64,000 nucleotides of DNA from Areca catechu (GCA_021397845.1 CM038044.1:83089942-83153941); one strand, 5' to 3'; shown: positions 10,220 through 21,034, counted from the first letter of the stretch. The notes: generated by a model from the sequence alone, not told the origin. Program-made: numbers and translations.

Positions 10220-10371
10220 TGGAGGGCTCCAAGGCGGTCTTGGAAGTTAGGAGCTGTCTAGAATTAGGGAGCCTAGGATAAAAATCTGTTTGATAAGTGT
10301 TTGAAAATAACAAAAAAATCATATATATATATAAAATAAAATAAAATTTTTTTTTTGGGTTGCACTGTTTC

Positions 10372-13300
10372 ATGCACGGTAGAAGATCTCTATTTACAGA
10401 CCTAGTTGACTTCAACCCTGAAATTGAACGGCTGATCCATAGTACACCAAAAAATCAAATGGCTGGAAACCCAGAAGAACCACCTAGACAGATGAAGGAA
10501 TACTTTATTCCTTCCACCTACAACCCATCGACTTGTATCCATTTACCTGAAATACCTGCTAGACAATATGAGATCAAGTCTGCCACAATCCAGATGCTCC
10601 CTTCCTTTTATGGGAATACCAATGAAGATCCTTATAAGCATCTAGATGAGTTTTTAGAAATCTGTTCTACGGTGAAGATCCAAGATTTCACTGATGATGC
10701 CCTTAGGCTAACCTTGTTCCCCTTCTCACTTAAGGATAAGGCCAAGTACTGGCTTGGCACACTAGGGAAACCAATTCGAACTTGGGCTGAAATGCAGCAC
10801 GAGTTCCTTAAGAAATTCTATCCTATAGGTCAAACCAACACCATGAGGCGAGCCATCACTGGATTTGCTCAGCTTCCTGGTGAACAAATTCATGAATCAT
10901 GGGAGAGACTTAAGGAACTCCTTAGAAAATGCCCACATCATGGTCTGTCTAAGTGGCAAATTGTCCAAGCTTTTTATGAGGGATTAGGAGACCAGTATAG
11001 ACAGATGGTGGATGCATCTTGTGGAGGTGCATTCATGAGTAGAAGTGAGGATGAGGCCTATACCTTGTTTGAAACCCTAAGTGAAAATTCGATCAACCAC
11101 GCTTCTTTGACTTCATATGAAAGATCGATTCCTCACCAAAAGCGGGCAGGGATTTATGAAATTACACATTCAAATTCCAATGTCGACTTGAACCTAATAT
11201 CCCAAAGATTAGATACAGTCGACCTCCTTTCTCAAAAATTGGATCAAGTCCTAGCCCTCAGTCAACAATCTCAATCTCCTGCACAATACCCATCACACCC
11301 ATCACAATACCCATCACCCTCTAATCATCAGGAGATTTGTTCTATCTGTGCTAGCCCAGCCCATCAAATGAATGAATGTCCTACGATTGCACAGTTACCA
11401 CCTTTCATCCAAGAACAAGTCCAAGCTGCTCAAGGTTGCTCCAAGCCGGGTAATGACCCATTTTCAAATACTTATAACCCGGGTTGGAGAAACCATCCTA
11501 ATTTTTCTTGGAAACCACAACAGACTCAGGTTCAGACCCAAACTCCTCCTGCACGGAACTTTCAAAATAGGCCCCCATACCAAAACTATGCCTATAATAG
11601 AGGTCAGCCTAGTCAGCCTGCTCAGCCACCATATCAGCCACCATATCATCATCAGTCATCATATCAACCTCCTCAACAGACCAATCTAGCCGACGATAGG
11701 TTTGATCAACTTCAACAATTAATCATGACCCAACAACAATCTATCGCCAGGTTAGAAGTTCAAATAGGACAGTTAGCTGAATCTACTATGAGGAGAGAAC
11801 CAGGTCAACTACCGAGTCAACCAATACCGAATCCTAGAAACAACCCACTCATTCTTCAGCCTAATGTTCCACCTAAGAACCCTCAATTTGAGAATGCTAA
11901 AGCAATTTCTGAGCTTAGAAGTGGTAGGATTCTTAGGGACCCATATCAAAACCAGGAGAGAGAGGCTAGTACTGATGCTAGCAAGAATGAGAAGTTAGAA
12001 GATGAGACTAACCATGTAGAAGAGCCTGAGCCCGGGACTAGTACTAATACTGGTTCCGATTTAAACGAGAAAGGGAAGAAGAGAGAAGATGAATTACCTG
12101 AGACTTATAAACCTAGAGTCCCGTTCCCTTCAGCCCTAGAAGCTGGCTTTTCCCGTAAAAAGCAAGGAGCACGCAACGAGGAGCTAATGGAATTATTCAA
12201 GCAAGTTCATATTAATTTACCCCTCCTCGATGCAATTCAGCACGTTCCAGCTTACGCTAAATTTCTCAAAGAACTCTGCACCCAAAAGCGTGAGCCACGA
12301 ACCATAAAGAGAATCATTTTGTCTGAGGATGTAAGTGCAGTTTTGTTGAATCAATTACCTCAGAAAATGAAAGACCCCGGTGCTCCTTTGATTTCTTGTG
12401 TTATAGGAGGCATTACCTTTGACCGAGCCCTGTTAGACCTAGGAGCTAGTGTGAACCTTCTTCCAACCTCGGTCTATGAAAAATTTGGGATAGGTGAACT
12501 AAAACCCACGTCAGTCATTCTTCAACTAGCCGATAGATCTGTCAAGACACCACGTGGTTTGATTGAGGATGTCTTAGTTAGAGTGAACCAATGTTATTTC
12601 CCAGTAGACTTCCTTATACTAGACATGGAACCATCCCAAGAGCTAAATCAGAATCCCATAATCTTAGGTCGTCCATTCCTAGCCACTGCCAACGCCAATA
12701 TCAATTGTAAAACGGGAGCTATGGACATTTCTTTTGGGGATCAAAAGGTGAGAATCAATATTTTTAATGCCTCAAAGTTTGCTCGAGAGGAGGAAAATTG
12801 TTCTGTGATTAGTTTAGTAGATGAGATTGTTGAGTCTGAATTTTCCTCCAATTTGATGGAAGATGATGAGCCTATTACTGAAACCCAAGTCCAAGAGGTA
12901 AATGCCCTACCTGATTCACCTCAACCTTCACCACCTTGGTCAATGCAAACTGAATCCTTACCTGACCTAGGAACTGAGCCTTTGCACCCTTTGATTCAGG
13001 CCCCACCACAACTTGAACTAAAAACTTTGCCTGAATCACTTAAGTATGTGTTTTTAGGACCTGACAAAACCCTGCCTGTGATCATTGCGTCTGACCTAAC
13101 CATTGAGCAGGAAAACCAATTGATAGATGTTCTGAAAACACATAGGGAGGCCATAGGTTGGGCCATTGCTGATTTAAAAGGCATTAGTCCATCAATTTGT
13201 ATGCACCATATCTATACTGAGGATAGTGCCAAGCCTACTAGAAAAATGCAAAGACGGCTCAACCCAAACATGCAAGAAGTGGTCAAGAAGGAAGTGATTA

Positions 13301-15714
13301 AATGGTTAGATGCTGGTATTATTTATCCTATTTCTGATAGCCATTGGGTGAGTCCTACTCAAGTCGTTCCAAAGAAATCTGGACTCACGGTTGTCCGTAC
13401 TGACCATGGGGATTTAGTGCCAACACGACTTTCTACTGGGTGGCGTGTTTGTATAGATTATAGAAAACTTAATGCAGCTACCCGCAAAGACCACTTTCCC
13501 TTACCATTTATTGATCAGATCCTAGAAAGATTAGCTGGCCAGCAATACTTTTGCTTCTTAGATGGATACTCAGGATACAACCAGGTAGCTATCTATCCAG
13601 GAGACCAGGAAAAGACCACCTTCACATGTCCCTTTGGAACCTTTGCTTTCCGTAGAATGCCTTTCGGTTTGTGTAATGCACCTGCAACCTTTCAAAGGTG
13701 CATGATATCAATTTTCTCGGACATGATAGGAGATTTCTTGGAAATTTTTATGGATGATTTTTCAGTCTTTGGAGAATCTTTTGAGAGTTGCCTCAATAAT
13801 TTGAAGAAAATTTTAAAACGATGTATTGAGGCTAATTTAGTTCTGAGTTGGGAGAAGAGCCATTTCATGGTTCGAGAAGGGATTGTTTTAGGACATATTG
13901 TATCTAAGAGAGGGATCGAGGTAGATAAAGCAAAGGTTGAATTGATCTCTAAACTTCCTCCACCCATCTCTATCAAACAAATTCGATCTTTTCTCGGCCA
14001 TGTAGGATTCTATCGTCGCTTCATCAAAGACTTTTCCAAAATTTCCCGTCCTTTGTGTAATCTGCTCGCCAAGGACATTCCTTTCAATTTTGATGAAGAT
14101 TGTCTTAAGGCTTTTGAGTTTCTAAAGGAAGCTGTGACCCAAGCCCCAACCATCCAACCCCCAGATTGGTCACTACCTTTTGAAATCATGTGTGATGCTT
14201 CAGACTTTGCCATAGGAGCTGTCTTGGGCCAAAGGGTAAACAAATGTCCCATAGTGATTTATTATGCTAGTAGAACTTTGAATGATGCCCAAAAAAATTA
14301 TACCACTACTGAAAAGGAGTTGCTAGCCGTGGTGTTTGCCCTGGAAAAGTTTAGATCATATCTTTTAGGTTCCAAGATTGTGGTTTATTCGGATCACTCA
14401 GCTTTGAGATACCTGCTCTCAAAGAAAGATGCTAAACCACGATTGATTAGATGGATCTTACTGCTACAAGAGTTTGATATTGAAATTCGAGACAAGAAAG
14501 GATCCGAGAATGTTGTAGCAGACCATCTATCTAGGATTTTAGTTGAAGAGTGTGAACCTGCATCAATTGAAGAATCTTTTCCAGATGAACAACTCTTAGC
14601 AGTTTCACATGCAAAGGCCCCTTGGTTTGCAGATATTGTGAACTACTTAGTGGTTGGACAAATCCCTGATGGCTGGTCCAAGAATGAAAAGGATCGATTC
14701 TTTGCTCAAATTAAATACTACTTTTGGGAAGATCCTGAACTCTTTCGAATTTGTGCTGATCAAATCATCCGTAGGTGTGTTCCTGAATCTGAACATCTGA
14801 GTATTTTGAATTTTTGCCACACCCTTGCCTGTGGAGGACATTTTTCTGGTCGAAAAACTGCGGCTAAAGTTTTGCAAAGTGGATTTTACTGGCCGACTTT
14901 GTTTAAGGATGCCTATACTTTTGGCAAAGAATGTCTTAAATGTCAAGCCTTAGGAAATATTTCAAGAAAAGACATGATGCCTTTAAATCCAATCTTGGTA
15001 GTTGAAATCTTTGACGTTTGGGGAATTGATTTTATGGGACCCTTTCCACCCTCTAATGATTTTGAATATATTTTGGTGGCTGTCGATTATGTTTCTAAAT
15101 GGATTGAGGCAATGGCTACACGAACCAATGATCATAAGGTAGTCATAAAGTTTGTTCAAAAGAATATCTTCTCTAGGTTCGGATTTCCTCGTGCCATCAT
15201 TAGTGACGGAGGTGCCCATTTCACAAACTACCAATTTCGAATGCTTTTGCAAAAATATGGGGTCACACATAAAGTAGCTACACCTTATCACCCGCAAACA
15301 AGTGGCCAAGTAGAAGTATCCAATAGGGAGATCAAGAACATTTTGCAAAAGACTATTAGGCCCGATCGTAGAAACTGGTCAGATCGATTAGATGATGCAT
15401 TATGGGCCAATCGGACAGCTTACAAGAATCCCATTGGAATGTCTCCCTATAGGCTGATCTTTGGAAAAGCATGTCATCTTCCGGTAGAACTTGAACATAG
15501 AGCCTATTGGGCGATTAAGCAATTAAATTTTGATTTAAAGCAAGCTGGTTCTAACCGGATGTTGCAGCTGAGTGAACTAGATGAACTGAGGCGAGATGCT
15601 TATGAAAACTCGCGTATTTATAAAGAGAAAATGAAAGCCTTTCATGATCAATTTATTTCTAGGAAAATCTTTAAGCCAAATCAACAAGTCTGGTTATTTA
15701 ATTCAAGGCTTTGA
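10372..15714 (+). pseudogene. gag-pol: G3 gag-pol polyprotein with one nonsense codon
   Basis: A single frame coding gag, protease, RT, RNase H and integrase. I take the first ATG at 10372; a second ATG at 10459 is also plausible. Counting from 10372: gag with FSLKDKAKYWL; a CCHC knuckle (CSICASPAHQMNEC) at 323-336; protease DLGAS near 689; RT catalytic FMDD at 1126-1129; RNase H CDAS near 1275; the integrase finger H1483, H1490, C1521, C1524; and catalytic D1553, D1612 and E1648 with D-X35-E spacing. The frame ends at a TGA (15712-15714) where the context predicts CGA, a single C-to-T change at a CpG. The same frame continues to 15912. Apart from that codon the gene looks intact. Confidence 0.94.
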
Positions 15715-15912
15715 TTATTTCCTGGAAAATTGAGATCTAGATGGGATGGACCTTACATTGTTAACCAAGTTTTTCCCCATGGTGCTGTCAAAATTTATGA
15801 TCCTAGGTCAGGAAACTTCTTTAAGGTAAATGGTCAACGTTTAAAACCATACATTGAAGGAATATCAACAAATCGAACCATTGACCAAGTAACATTAACC
15901 GACCCACACTAA
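15715..15912 (+). pseudogene. pol: G3 integrase C-terminal tail after the nonsense codon
   Basis: Same frame as the upstream pol. It encodes the GPF-like C-terminal module (SRWDGPYIV) and ends at TAA in 15910-15912. Its conservation shows that the TGA at 15712 is a recent lesion and not the natural end of pol. Confidence 0.85.
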
Positions 15913-15925
15913 ACTGAGCTGCATT

Positions 15926-15975
15926 ATGTCTGGCTGAAGACATTAAACTTAGCGCTCGTTGGGAGGCAACCCAAT
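15926..15975 (+). promoter_or_regulatory. Two-hairpin module directly after G3 pol
   Basis: Hairpin 1 has stem ATGTC (15926-15930), loop TGGCTGAA and stem GACAT (15939-15943). TTAAACTTAGCGCTCG then leads to hairpin 2, stem TTGGG (15959-15963), loop AGGCAA and stem CCCAA (15970-15974). From memory, a similar GCGCT plus GGGAGGCAACCC string follows pol in other Athila/Tat elements. The function is unknown; 3' processing, export or translation control are possible. Confidence 0.6.
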
Positions 15976-15985
15976 ATGTACTCTT

Positions 15986-15988
<3 letters not shown>

Positions 15989-16020
<32 letters not shown>

Positions 16021-16260
16021 CAGCCTCTACATTGTTCATGAGCTCCTCTTCTCATGTATCCCTTTACATTTTTAGTTCTTTTCATACCATTAGGGACAAT
16101 GGTATTTAAGTTGGGGGTCAGGACAAATATTTTTAATTTTTTTTTTTTTAAAATAAAATAAAATAAAATAAAATAAAATAAAAAAAAAGAAAAAAAATAA
16201 TAAAAATAAAATAAAATAAAAAAATAATAAATAAATTAAAAAAAAAAAAAAATTCATGTG
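15989..16260 (+). repeat. Poly(A) and (AAAAT)n tracts in the G3 3' region
   Basis: A poly(A) run (15989-16015) and an (AAAAT)n microsatellite (16150-16252), with another poly(A) run at 16668-16700. They flank an internal PPT-like copy. No envelope-like frame occurs between 15913 and 17047. The remaining bases (16261-17000) have no recognisable feature. Confidence 0.85.
16084..16118 (+). promoter_or_regulatory. Internal hairpin plus PPT-like copy in G3
   Basis: Stem ATACCATT (16084-16091), loop AGGGAC, stem AATGGTAT (16098-16105), then TTAAGTTGGGGGT. It has the same architecture and loop as the terminal copy at 17012-17047 but a different stem sequence. Confidence 0.75.
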
Positions 16261-16663
16261 TCAAAAATAAATCTGGAGCACGATAGACTAGGAAAAGTAA
16301 TAAGAGTTAGAGAGTGTTGCTAATGACTGTTAGCGAGTCAAGAAGTAAACTAGCGTGTCAGACTTTTAGGGCCTACTTAGATCACCTAAAGGCTATTAGC
16401 ACTTCCATTGCACATGCACGCTGACGAGACAAAGTAAGTATTAGTTGTAAGGACAATTGAGGACTTAATTATCACTGAAAACTGGTAATTGATATATATC
16501 CCAATTTAAAAATTTTTTTGAGGAAAGAGCTACCTACCTGAAATAAAAGTGCAAAACATAGAGTATATGTGGATCGCCCTAAACTTAGTAACCGGGTCTC
16601 TGCACCTAAGTCAAGTGTGGAGGTTCGCGTCAAACGGTGAAGGGAAGGCCAGGATGCTCAGCA

Positions 16664-16703
<40 letters not shown>

Positions 16704-17011
16704 GGTAGTGTGAAAGCTAACTCAGTTCATAAGCTTAATTTAGGGATGTATAGAAAATTAACCAAAGTAAGTGTTAATCAAAGATACATTTGTTCTTGCA
16801 AACTAGTACCGAAATGTTAAGTTAGTCATCACAAACACAAGTGCTGTAGATCTTTAGATGAACTCTAAGAAAGTTTCTAATTATGCTGACTGCAAAATTT
16901 ATTTCTAAAACTCAATACTTAGTTAGTGATACTTGCTAGATCTTTTTACTTTCAAACCTTGATCTATTTTTGTAAAGGATAATCTTTGTGACACATGGTT
17001 ATACTTTTTGC

Positions 17012-17047
17012 ATTGCTAAGGGACTAGCAATATTTAAGTTGGGGGTG
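17012..17047 (+). promoter_or_regulatory. Terminal hairpin plus polypurine tract of G3
   Basis: Stem ATTGCTA (17012-17018), loop AGGGAC (17019-17024), stem TAGCAAT (17025-17031), then ATTTAAGTTGGGGGTG abutting the 3' LTR at 17048. The G-rich end is the plus-strand primer site. The hairpin may mark or shield it, which is an inference. Confidence 0.8.
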
Positions 17048-18857
17048 TGATAAATCATGGATTTGCACGATATTTTAAGTATTTTAGTTAATTATTGGTG
17101 CTAACATTCTTTTAATAACCTAATTTCATAATTAATTTGGACTTTCTTGCAAAACTAATTATTTTAAAAATATCTTTGAAAAGTGTGAAATTAGAGTACG
17201 TTCATGAAAAAATATATTTCAAGTCAAAGCACCACACACCCATTTAAATGATTAAATAATTATAATTAATGATCATGGAATCGGTAAAATTAATAAGTTT
17301 GAAACTTGCCAATAGGTAGAGCTTGATTTATGGAATCCAACGACGCAAACGGTACTTAAATCAGGTTTGAAACGAAGAAGATATGAATTTTCTAATATTT
17401 TTGCACATTTTTTTTGATGTTGCACGCTTTTTGGAGCAGCCGGTCCACCATGGACCGGCTGCTGGGTTTACAAAACTTTATTCGTTTCACCAGCAGCCAT
17501 GGCTGCCGGTCCACGGAATAGGCCGTGGACCACAGCCCTCCAGAAGCGCCGAAATTCGCCGGGAAGCACGCCAGCGGTGTCCCTGGCCGGAGGAGAAGCT
17601 CCGGCGGTGGTTTGACGGGTGGTGGTGGTGTTTTTTTGGCGGCAAACGGAGGAGGAGCTTCACGAATGGCTGGGCGTTCTTCACGGGCAGCAAGGCTTTG
17701 CCGTGCTCCTCACGCAGCCACCTCCTCCACGCGTAGGCCGAGCTCTTCCACGCGCATGGCCAAGCCTCCCCATGCCCTCCACGGTGGCGTTCTCCACGGC
17801 CACGCACGCCCTCCACGGTGGCTTTCTCCACGCGCAGCCACCTCCTCCACGCACGTCCGCAGTCCACATTCCCCATGGCCACCTCTTCCACGCGCATGGC
17901 CAAGCCTCCCCATGCCCTCCACGGTGGCATTCCCCACGGCCACCTCTTCCGCGTGCATGGCCAAGCCTCCCCATGCCCTCCACGGTGGCGTTCTCCACGG
18001 CCACGCACGTCCACGGGCAGTCCACGCGCAGTCCACGGGCGAGCTTCACGGACGCTGGGCGTTCTCCACGGATGCTGGGCATTCTCCACGGACGCTGGGC
18101 ATTCTCCGCGAGCTCCACGGCGCAATCCACGAGCACCAGCGCAGCCCACGAGCGGCGAAATCAACAGTGCATCATTGGAGCGATCGTGGTAATTTTTTTT
18201 GTCCCACATCGCTAGTGCGCAACAAGCTCCCCTCTTCGGTCAATTATAAATTGAACCCCAATGCACAAGATAGGGGGATCCCGGAGAAAAGACAAGGTAC
18301 AGGGTAAAGGGCATTGCTTGGGTTACGGGTTGGCTTTTGGGAGTGAGGTTTCTCAAAGGAGAGCGTGTCCCTACACCATCTTCTAGCCTTCTCTCTCTCT
18401 GAGATCAGGATCCGAAGAAGAAGACGCAGAGGAAGCCCAGTTAGCTCCACGGAGTACGAAGGAAGGAGCTATCTTCCTGACGAGGCTGCGCCGATCTGTT
18501 CTTATCTTTGTTACTTATTTTGTTAATTTTATTTTTTTTGCATTATATCTAGACATTAAATTTCAATCAATGCAATATTTTTTTTAACTCCTGTCGTTCG
18601 TCTTGTCTGCACGTAGATGCTAGGATCTAAATAATAGATCCTAGTGCCAAGTTTACTTTTCCTGGAATTTTAATTTTTTTTTATACTTTTCAACTTCAAA
18701 TATTTTTTTACAAGATCAAAAAGATTTCAAATCCTAAACACCGCCTTCTCCGTGGATTCGACCCGACTCCTCTTGCTACGCATTTTTAAATATTTTAAGA
18801 AGTCGGATTTTAAACTGATAGCCACGGTGTTTTAACGACAACCCCGCGGTCCTACCA
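17048..18857 (+). repeat. G3 3' LTR
   Basis: Pairs with 7428-9257. By eye there are about a dozen substitutions over 1.81 kb plus the missing 20-bp unit. It carries the TATA-like box at 18245-18251 and the GC-rich minisatellite at 17710-18115. Confidence 0.96.
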
Positions 18858-18862
18858 AGGGG
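18858..18862. repeat. TSD of G3, right copy (AGGGG)
   Basis: Exact repeat of 7423-7427; inside the G2 RT coding sequence. Confidence 0.93.
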
Positions 18863-19045
18863 ATACTTATTTCGAATTGTCAACTTGTTCAATTCTCGAT
18901 AATCAATACACAACCTCAGACTCCCATCCTTCTTCCTGACAAACAGTACCGGAGCACCCCATGGTGAAACACTCGGTCTGATGAATCCCTTATCGAGCAG
19001 ATCCTGAAGTTGTTCCTTGAGTTCTTTCAATTCAGCTGGTGCCAT
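18858..19045 (-). pseudogene. pol: G2 RT, N-terminal end
   Basis: Encodes the start of RT on the minus strand, from the MAPAELKELKEQL region through VSPWGAPVLFVRKKDGSLRL and CIDYRELNKLT up to the NKYPL motif, where G3 interrupts it. The rest continues at 7427 in the same frame once G3 and one TSD copy are removed. It is one frame off from the upstream gag-protease frame. Confidence 0.9.
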
Positions 19046-20904
19046 TTATAGGGAGCTTTAGACACAGGTTCTGCATTAGGTAAGAGATCAATAGAAAATT
19101 CCATCTCTCTGTCAGGAGGTAATCCTGGCAATTCATCTGGAAATACATCCAGAAATTCTTTCACAATAGGAATATTTTCCATCCCTTCTCCTTCTTGCTG
19201 GAGATCCATAACATTAGCCAAATATCCTGCACAACCTTGCCTCAGCATTCGTTTAGCTTGCGTAGCTGAGATCATTCTTGTAGGGGTCTTCCCTTCACCG
19301 CCAAAGAAACCAAAAGGTTCCTGACCTGGAGGGTAGAAAACTACTCTCTTCCCGAAACAATCTACTGTGGCATGATAAGAAGCTAGCCAATCCATTCCCA
19401 AAATAATATCAAACTCTTCCATTTCCAATACCATTAGATCGGATGAAAATTCATGGTTTCCAATGTTTAGAGTGCAGGATGGACATATCATGTTAACCAT
19501 GATAATGCCCCCATTTGGAATGGATACTCCGATCTCGAAATTTAGAGGTACTGGTTCCACACCAGCCTTCTTAGCAAATCCGGTTGAGATAAAAGAGTGT
19601 GTTGCTCCAGAATCAAATAAAACACGGGCATATGAAGAGACTACTTTGATGGTACCTGTTACCACAGCATTCGATGCCTGAGCATCTTGCTGAGTTAGAG
19701 CATACACACGAGCCTGGGTCTTCTGCTTCTGGAGCTCACCAGATCCATAAGCTATAGGTTGTCCTTGGATAAAAGCTGGTACATTTGAAGGAGGAGGTGC
19801 TGGCGGTCGCGGTGCATTCTGAAAGGTATACTGATTTCCAGGATTTTGAGAACGTGGGCAATTCATAGCTTTGTGGCCCTGCTGACCACAATTAAAACAA
19901 GCCCCAGAAAACCAACGACAATCCTGCTCTAGATGAAAACCTTGACATCTCCTGCAACGAGGACCATTACCCTGCTGAGAGCCCGGATCTTGCCTTTGAT
20001 TTCCCCTCTGTCTAGGTTGTTTGCCAGAGTGTTGGTTCCCTCGCTGCCCATCAGGTCTGGATCTCTTCCTCAGCTGCCGTTCCCTCTCCTGTTGCATATT
20101 ATCAACCTCTTGCTCTACAATTTTTGCTTTACTAACGACATCCCGATATGAGGCCAGCTGCATGGGTCTTACTCCAGCACGAATCCTGGGTTTAAGTCCC
20201 TTCTCAAATCTCCGTGCCTTGATATAGTCCGTGGCCACCAACTCCGGAGCAAAACGGGACAGTTCAATAAACTTGGCTTCATACTGTGTCACGGTCAAGC
20301 CTCCTTGTATTAATCTGGTAAATTCACTCTCCTTCTCAAATCTGAGACTTTCAGGAAAATACATATCCAAAAACTCTTGGCAAAAAATATCCCAAGTTAT
20401 CGGCTCTTCATTGCCATATTGTCTTCTGACAGCATCCCACCATTCCGAAGCTTCGCCTTGCAGTTGATAAGCTGCAAAGCGAACTTTTTCCCGATCCGTG
20501 CAGTCCATGCTGACAAAGACCTTCTCCATTTCTTTCAACCACTTCAAGGATTCAGTAGGTTCAGTAGAACCCTCAAATGTAGGAGGCGCCAACTTCTTAA
20601 ATTCAGTGATCCCCCGATCCATTTTAGATGACTGACCACCCCTATTCCCCAGCTGCCTCAATTCCTGCACAAGTCCAGTTAGAGCCTGGATAAGACCTAC
20701 CACCTGACTATTGGAATTGGCTATCCTCATATCATGCTGCAGAGAAGGAGGACTAACTGCTCGAATCTCGCCCTGATCAGGTGATAGGCTACGAGCCATG
20801 TAAGCGCCGGCCGCCCGAGATGGACCCGCTGCCTGCGAAGTATCATGAGCTCGAGATGCATGATCATTTTGATTCGATGTCCTCATGGATCGGGTCCGAG
20901 CCAT
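19027..20904 (-). CDS. gag: G2 gag-protease
   Basis: A 625-codon frame starting at ATG 20904, about 130 bases after the PBS. It has a gag core (KLAPPTFEGSTEP, QLQGEASEWWDA), basic glutamine-rich linkers, a CCHC knuckle (CFNCGQQGHKAMNC, plus-strand 19858-19900) and an aspartic protease with a DSGATHSFIS active site (about 19600-19614). It also includes the LGMDWL motif. The last residues (YKWHQLN) differ from the RT frame because a single base seems to be missing near 19046. Tekay/Del elements normally use one gag-pol frame, so this frameshift probably inactivates pol expression. Confidence 0.92.
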   Translation of the reverse strand: MARTRSMRTSNQNDHASRAHDTSQAAGPSRAAGAYMARSLSPDQGEIRAVSPPSLQHDMRIANSNSQVVGLIQALTGLVQELRQLGNRGGQSSKMDRGITEFKKLAPPTFEGSTEPTESLKWLKEMEKVFVSMDCTDREKVRFAAYQLQGEASEWWDAVRRQYGNEEPITWDIFCQEFLDMYFPESLRFEKESEFTRLIQGGLTVTQYEAKFIELSRFAPELVATDYIKARRFEKGLKPRIRAGVRPMQLASYRDVVSKAKIVEQEVDNMQQERERQLRKRSRPDGQRGNQHSGKQPRQRGNQRQDPGSQQGNGPRCRRCQGFHLEQDCRWFSGACFNCGQQGHKAMNCPRSQNPGNQYTFQNAPRPPAPPPSNVPAFIQGQPIAYGSGELQKQKTQARVYALTQQDAQASNAVVTGTIKVVSSYARVLFDSGATHSFISTGFAKKAGVEPVPLNFEIGVSIPNGGIIMVNMICPSCTLNIGNHEFSSDLMVLEMEEFDIILGMDWLASYHATVDCFGKRVVFYPPGQEPFGFFGGEGKTPTRMISATQAKRMLRQGCAGYLANVMDLQQEGEGMENIPIVKEFLDVFPDELPGLPPDREMEFSIDLLPNAEPVSKAPYKWHQLN

Positions 20905-21034
20905 TAAACCTATAGCACAAATGTTAGTTAGTTAAGTAATATGACCTTACTTGTACTTTATTAATTTAAACTTGCCCTAATTGTCTCTACCCCGCTCTCA
21001 CTATCTAAAACATTTTAGTTTCTGAGACATGCCT
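20905..21034 (-). other. G2 short leader
   Basis: About 130 bases between PBS and gag. It has none of the CTTACCTGG stem-loop modules seen in the other leaders. Confidence 0.7.

Larger units (their letters stand above)
9854..10260 (+). promoter_or_regulatory. G3 leader region shared with G1
   Basis: This segment aligns by eye with the G1 leader (minus strand, about 27375 down to 27040). Shared words in the same order include CATCTTAAGGGCA, AAGATAAGG, TCCTTAGCCCA, CTAAGCCTT, AAAATTAA, CGGGTCAAG, TGTCTAG, GGTTCAGGGATT, TCCCGAAGG and CTTACCTGGCCAAT. G1 belongs to another Gypsy lineage and uses another tRNA primer. The role is unknown. Confidence 0.75.
7428..18857 (+). mobile_element. G3: Athila-type Ty3/Gypsy element
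   Basis: A complete 11,430-bp plus-strand element with LTRs of 1830 and 1810 bp, an exact AGGGG TSD, a tRNA-Asp type PBS (TGGCGCCGTTGCCGGGGA), a long A/T-rich leader, one gag-pol frame, a non-coding 3' region and a PPT. The gag motif PFSLKDKAKYWL and the protease motif LDLGASVNLLP are typical of the Athila lineage. There is no envelope-like frame. The LTRs differ by about a dozen substitutions by eye, mostly C/T or G/A, so this is the youngest insertion here. Confidence 0.96.

Noticed and set aside
10360..10371. Extending the G3 gag-pol start to 10360
   Set aside because: The codon there is TTG; the first ATG is at 10372.
15913..17047. A possible envelope-like gene of the Athila element
   Set aside because: The region is only 1.1 kb, full of poly(A) and AAAAT tracts, with no long frame, signal peptide or membrane segment.
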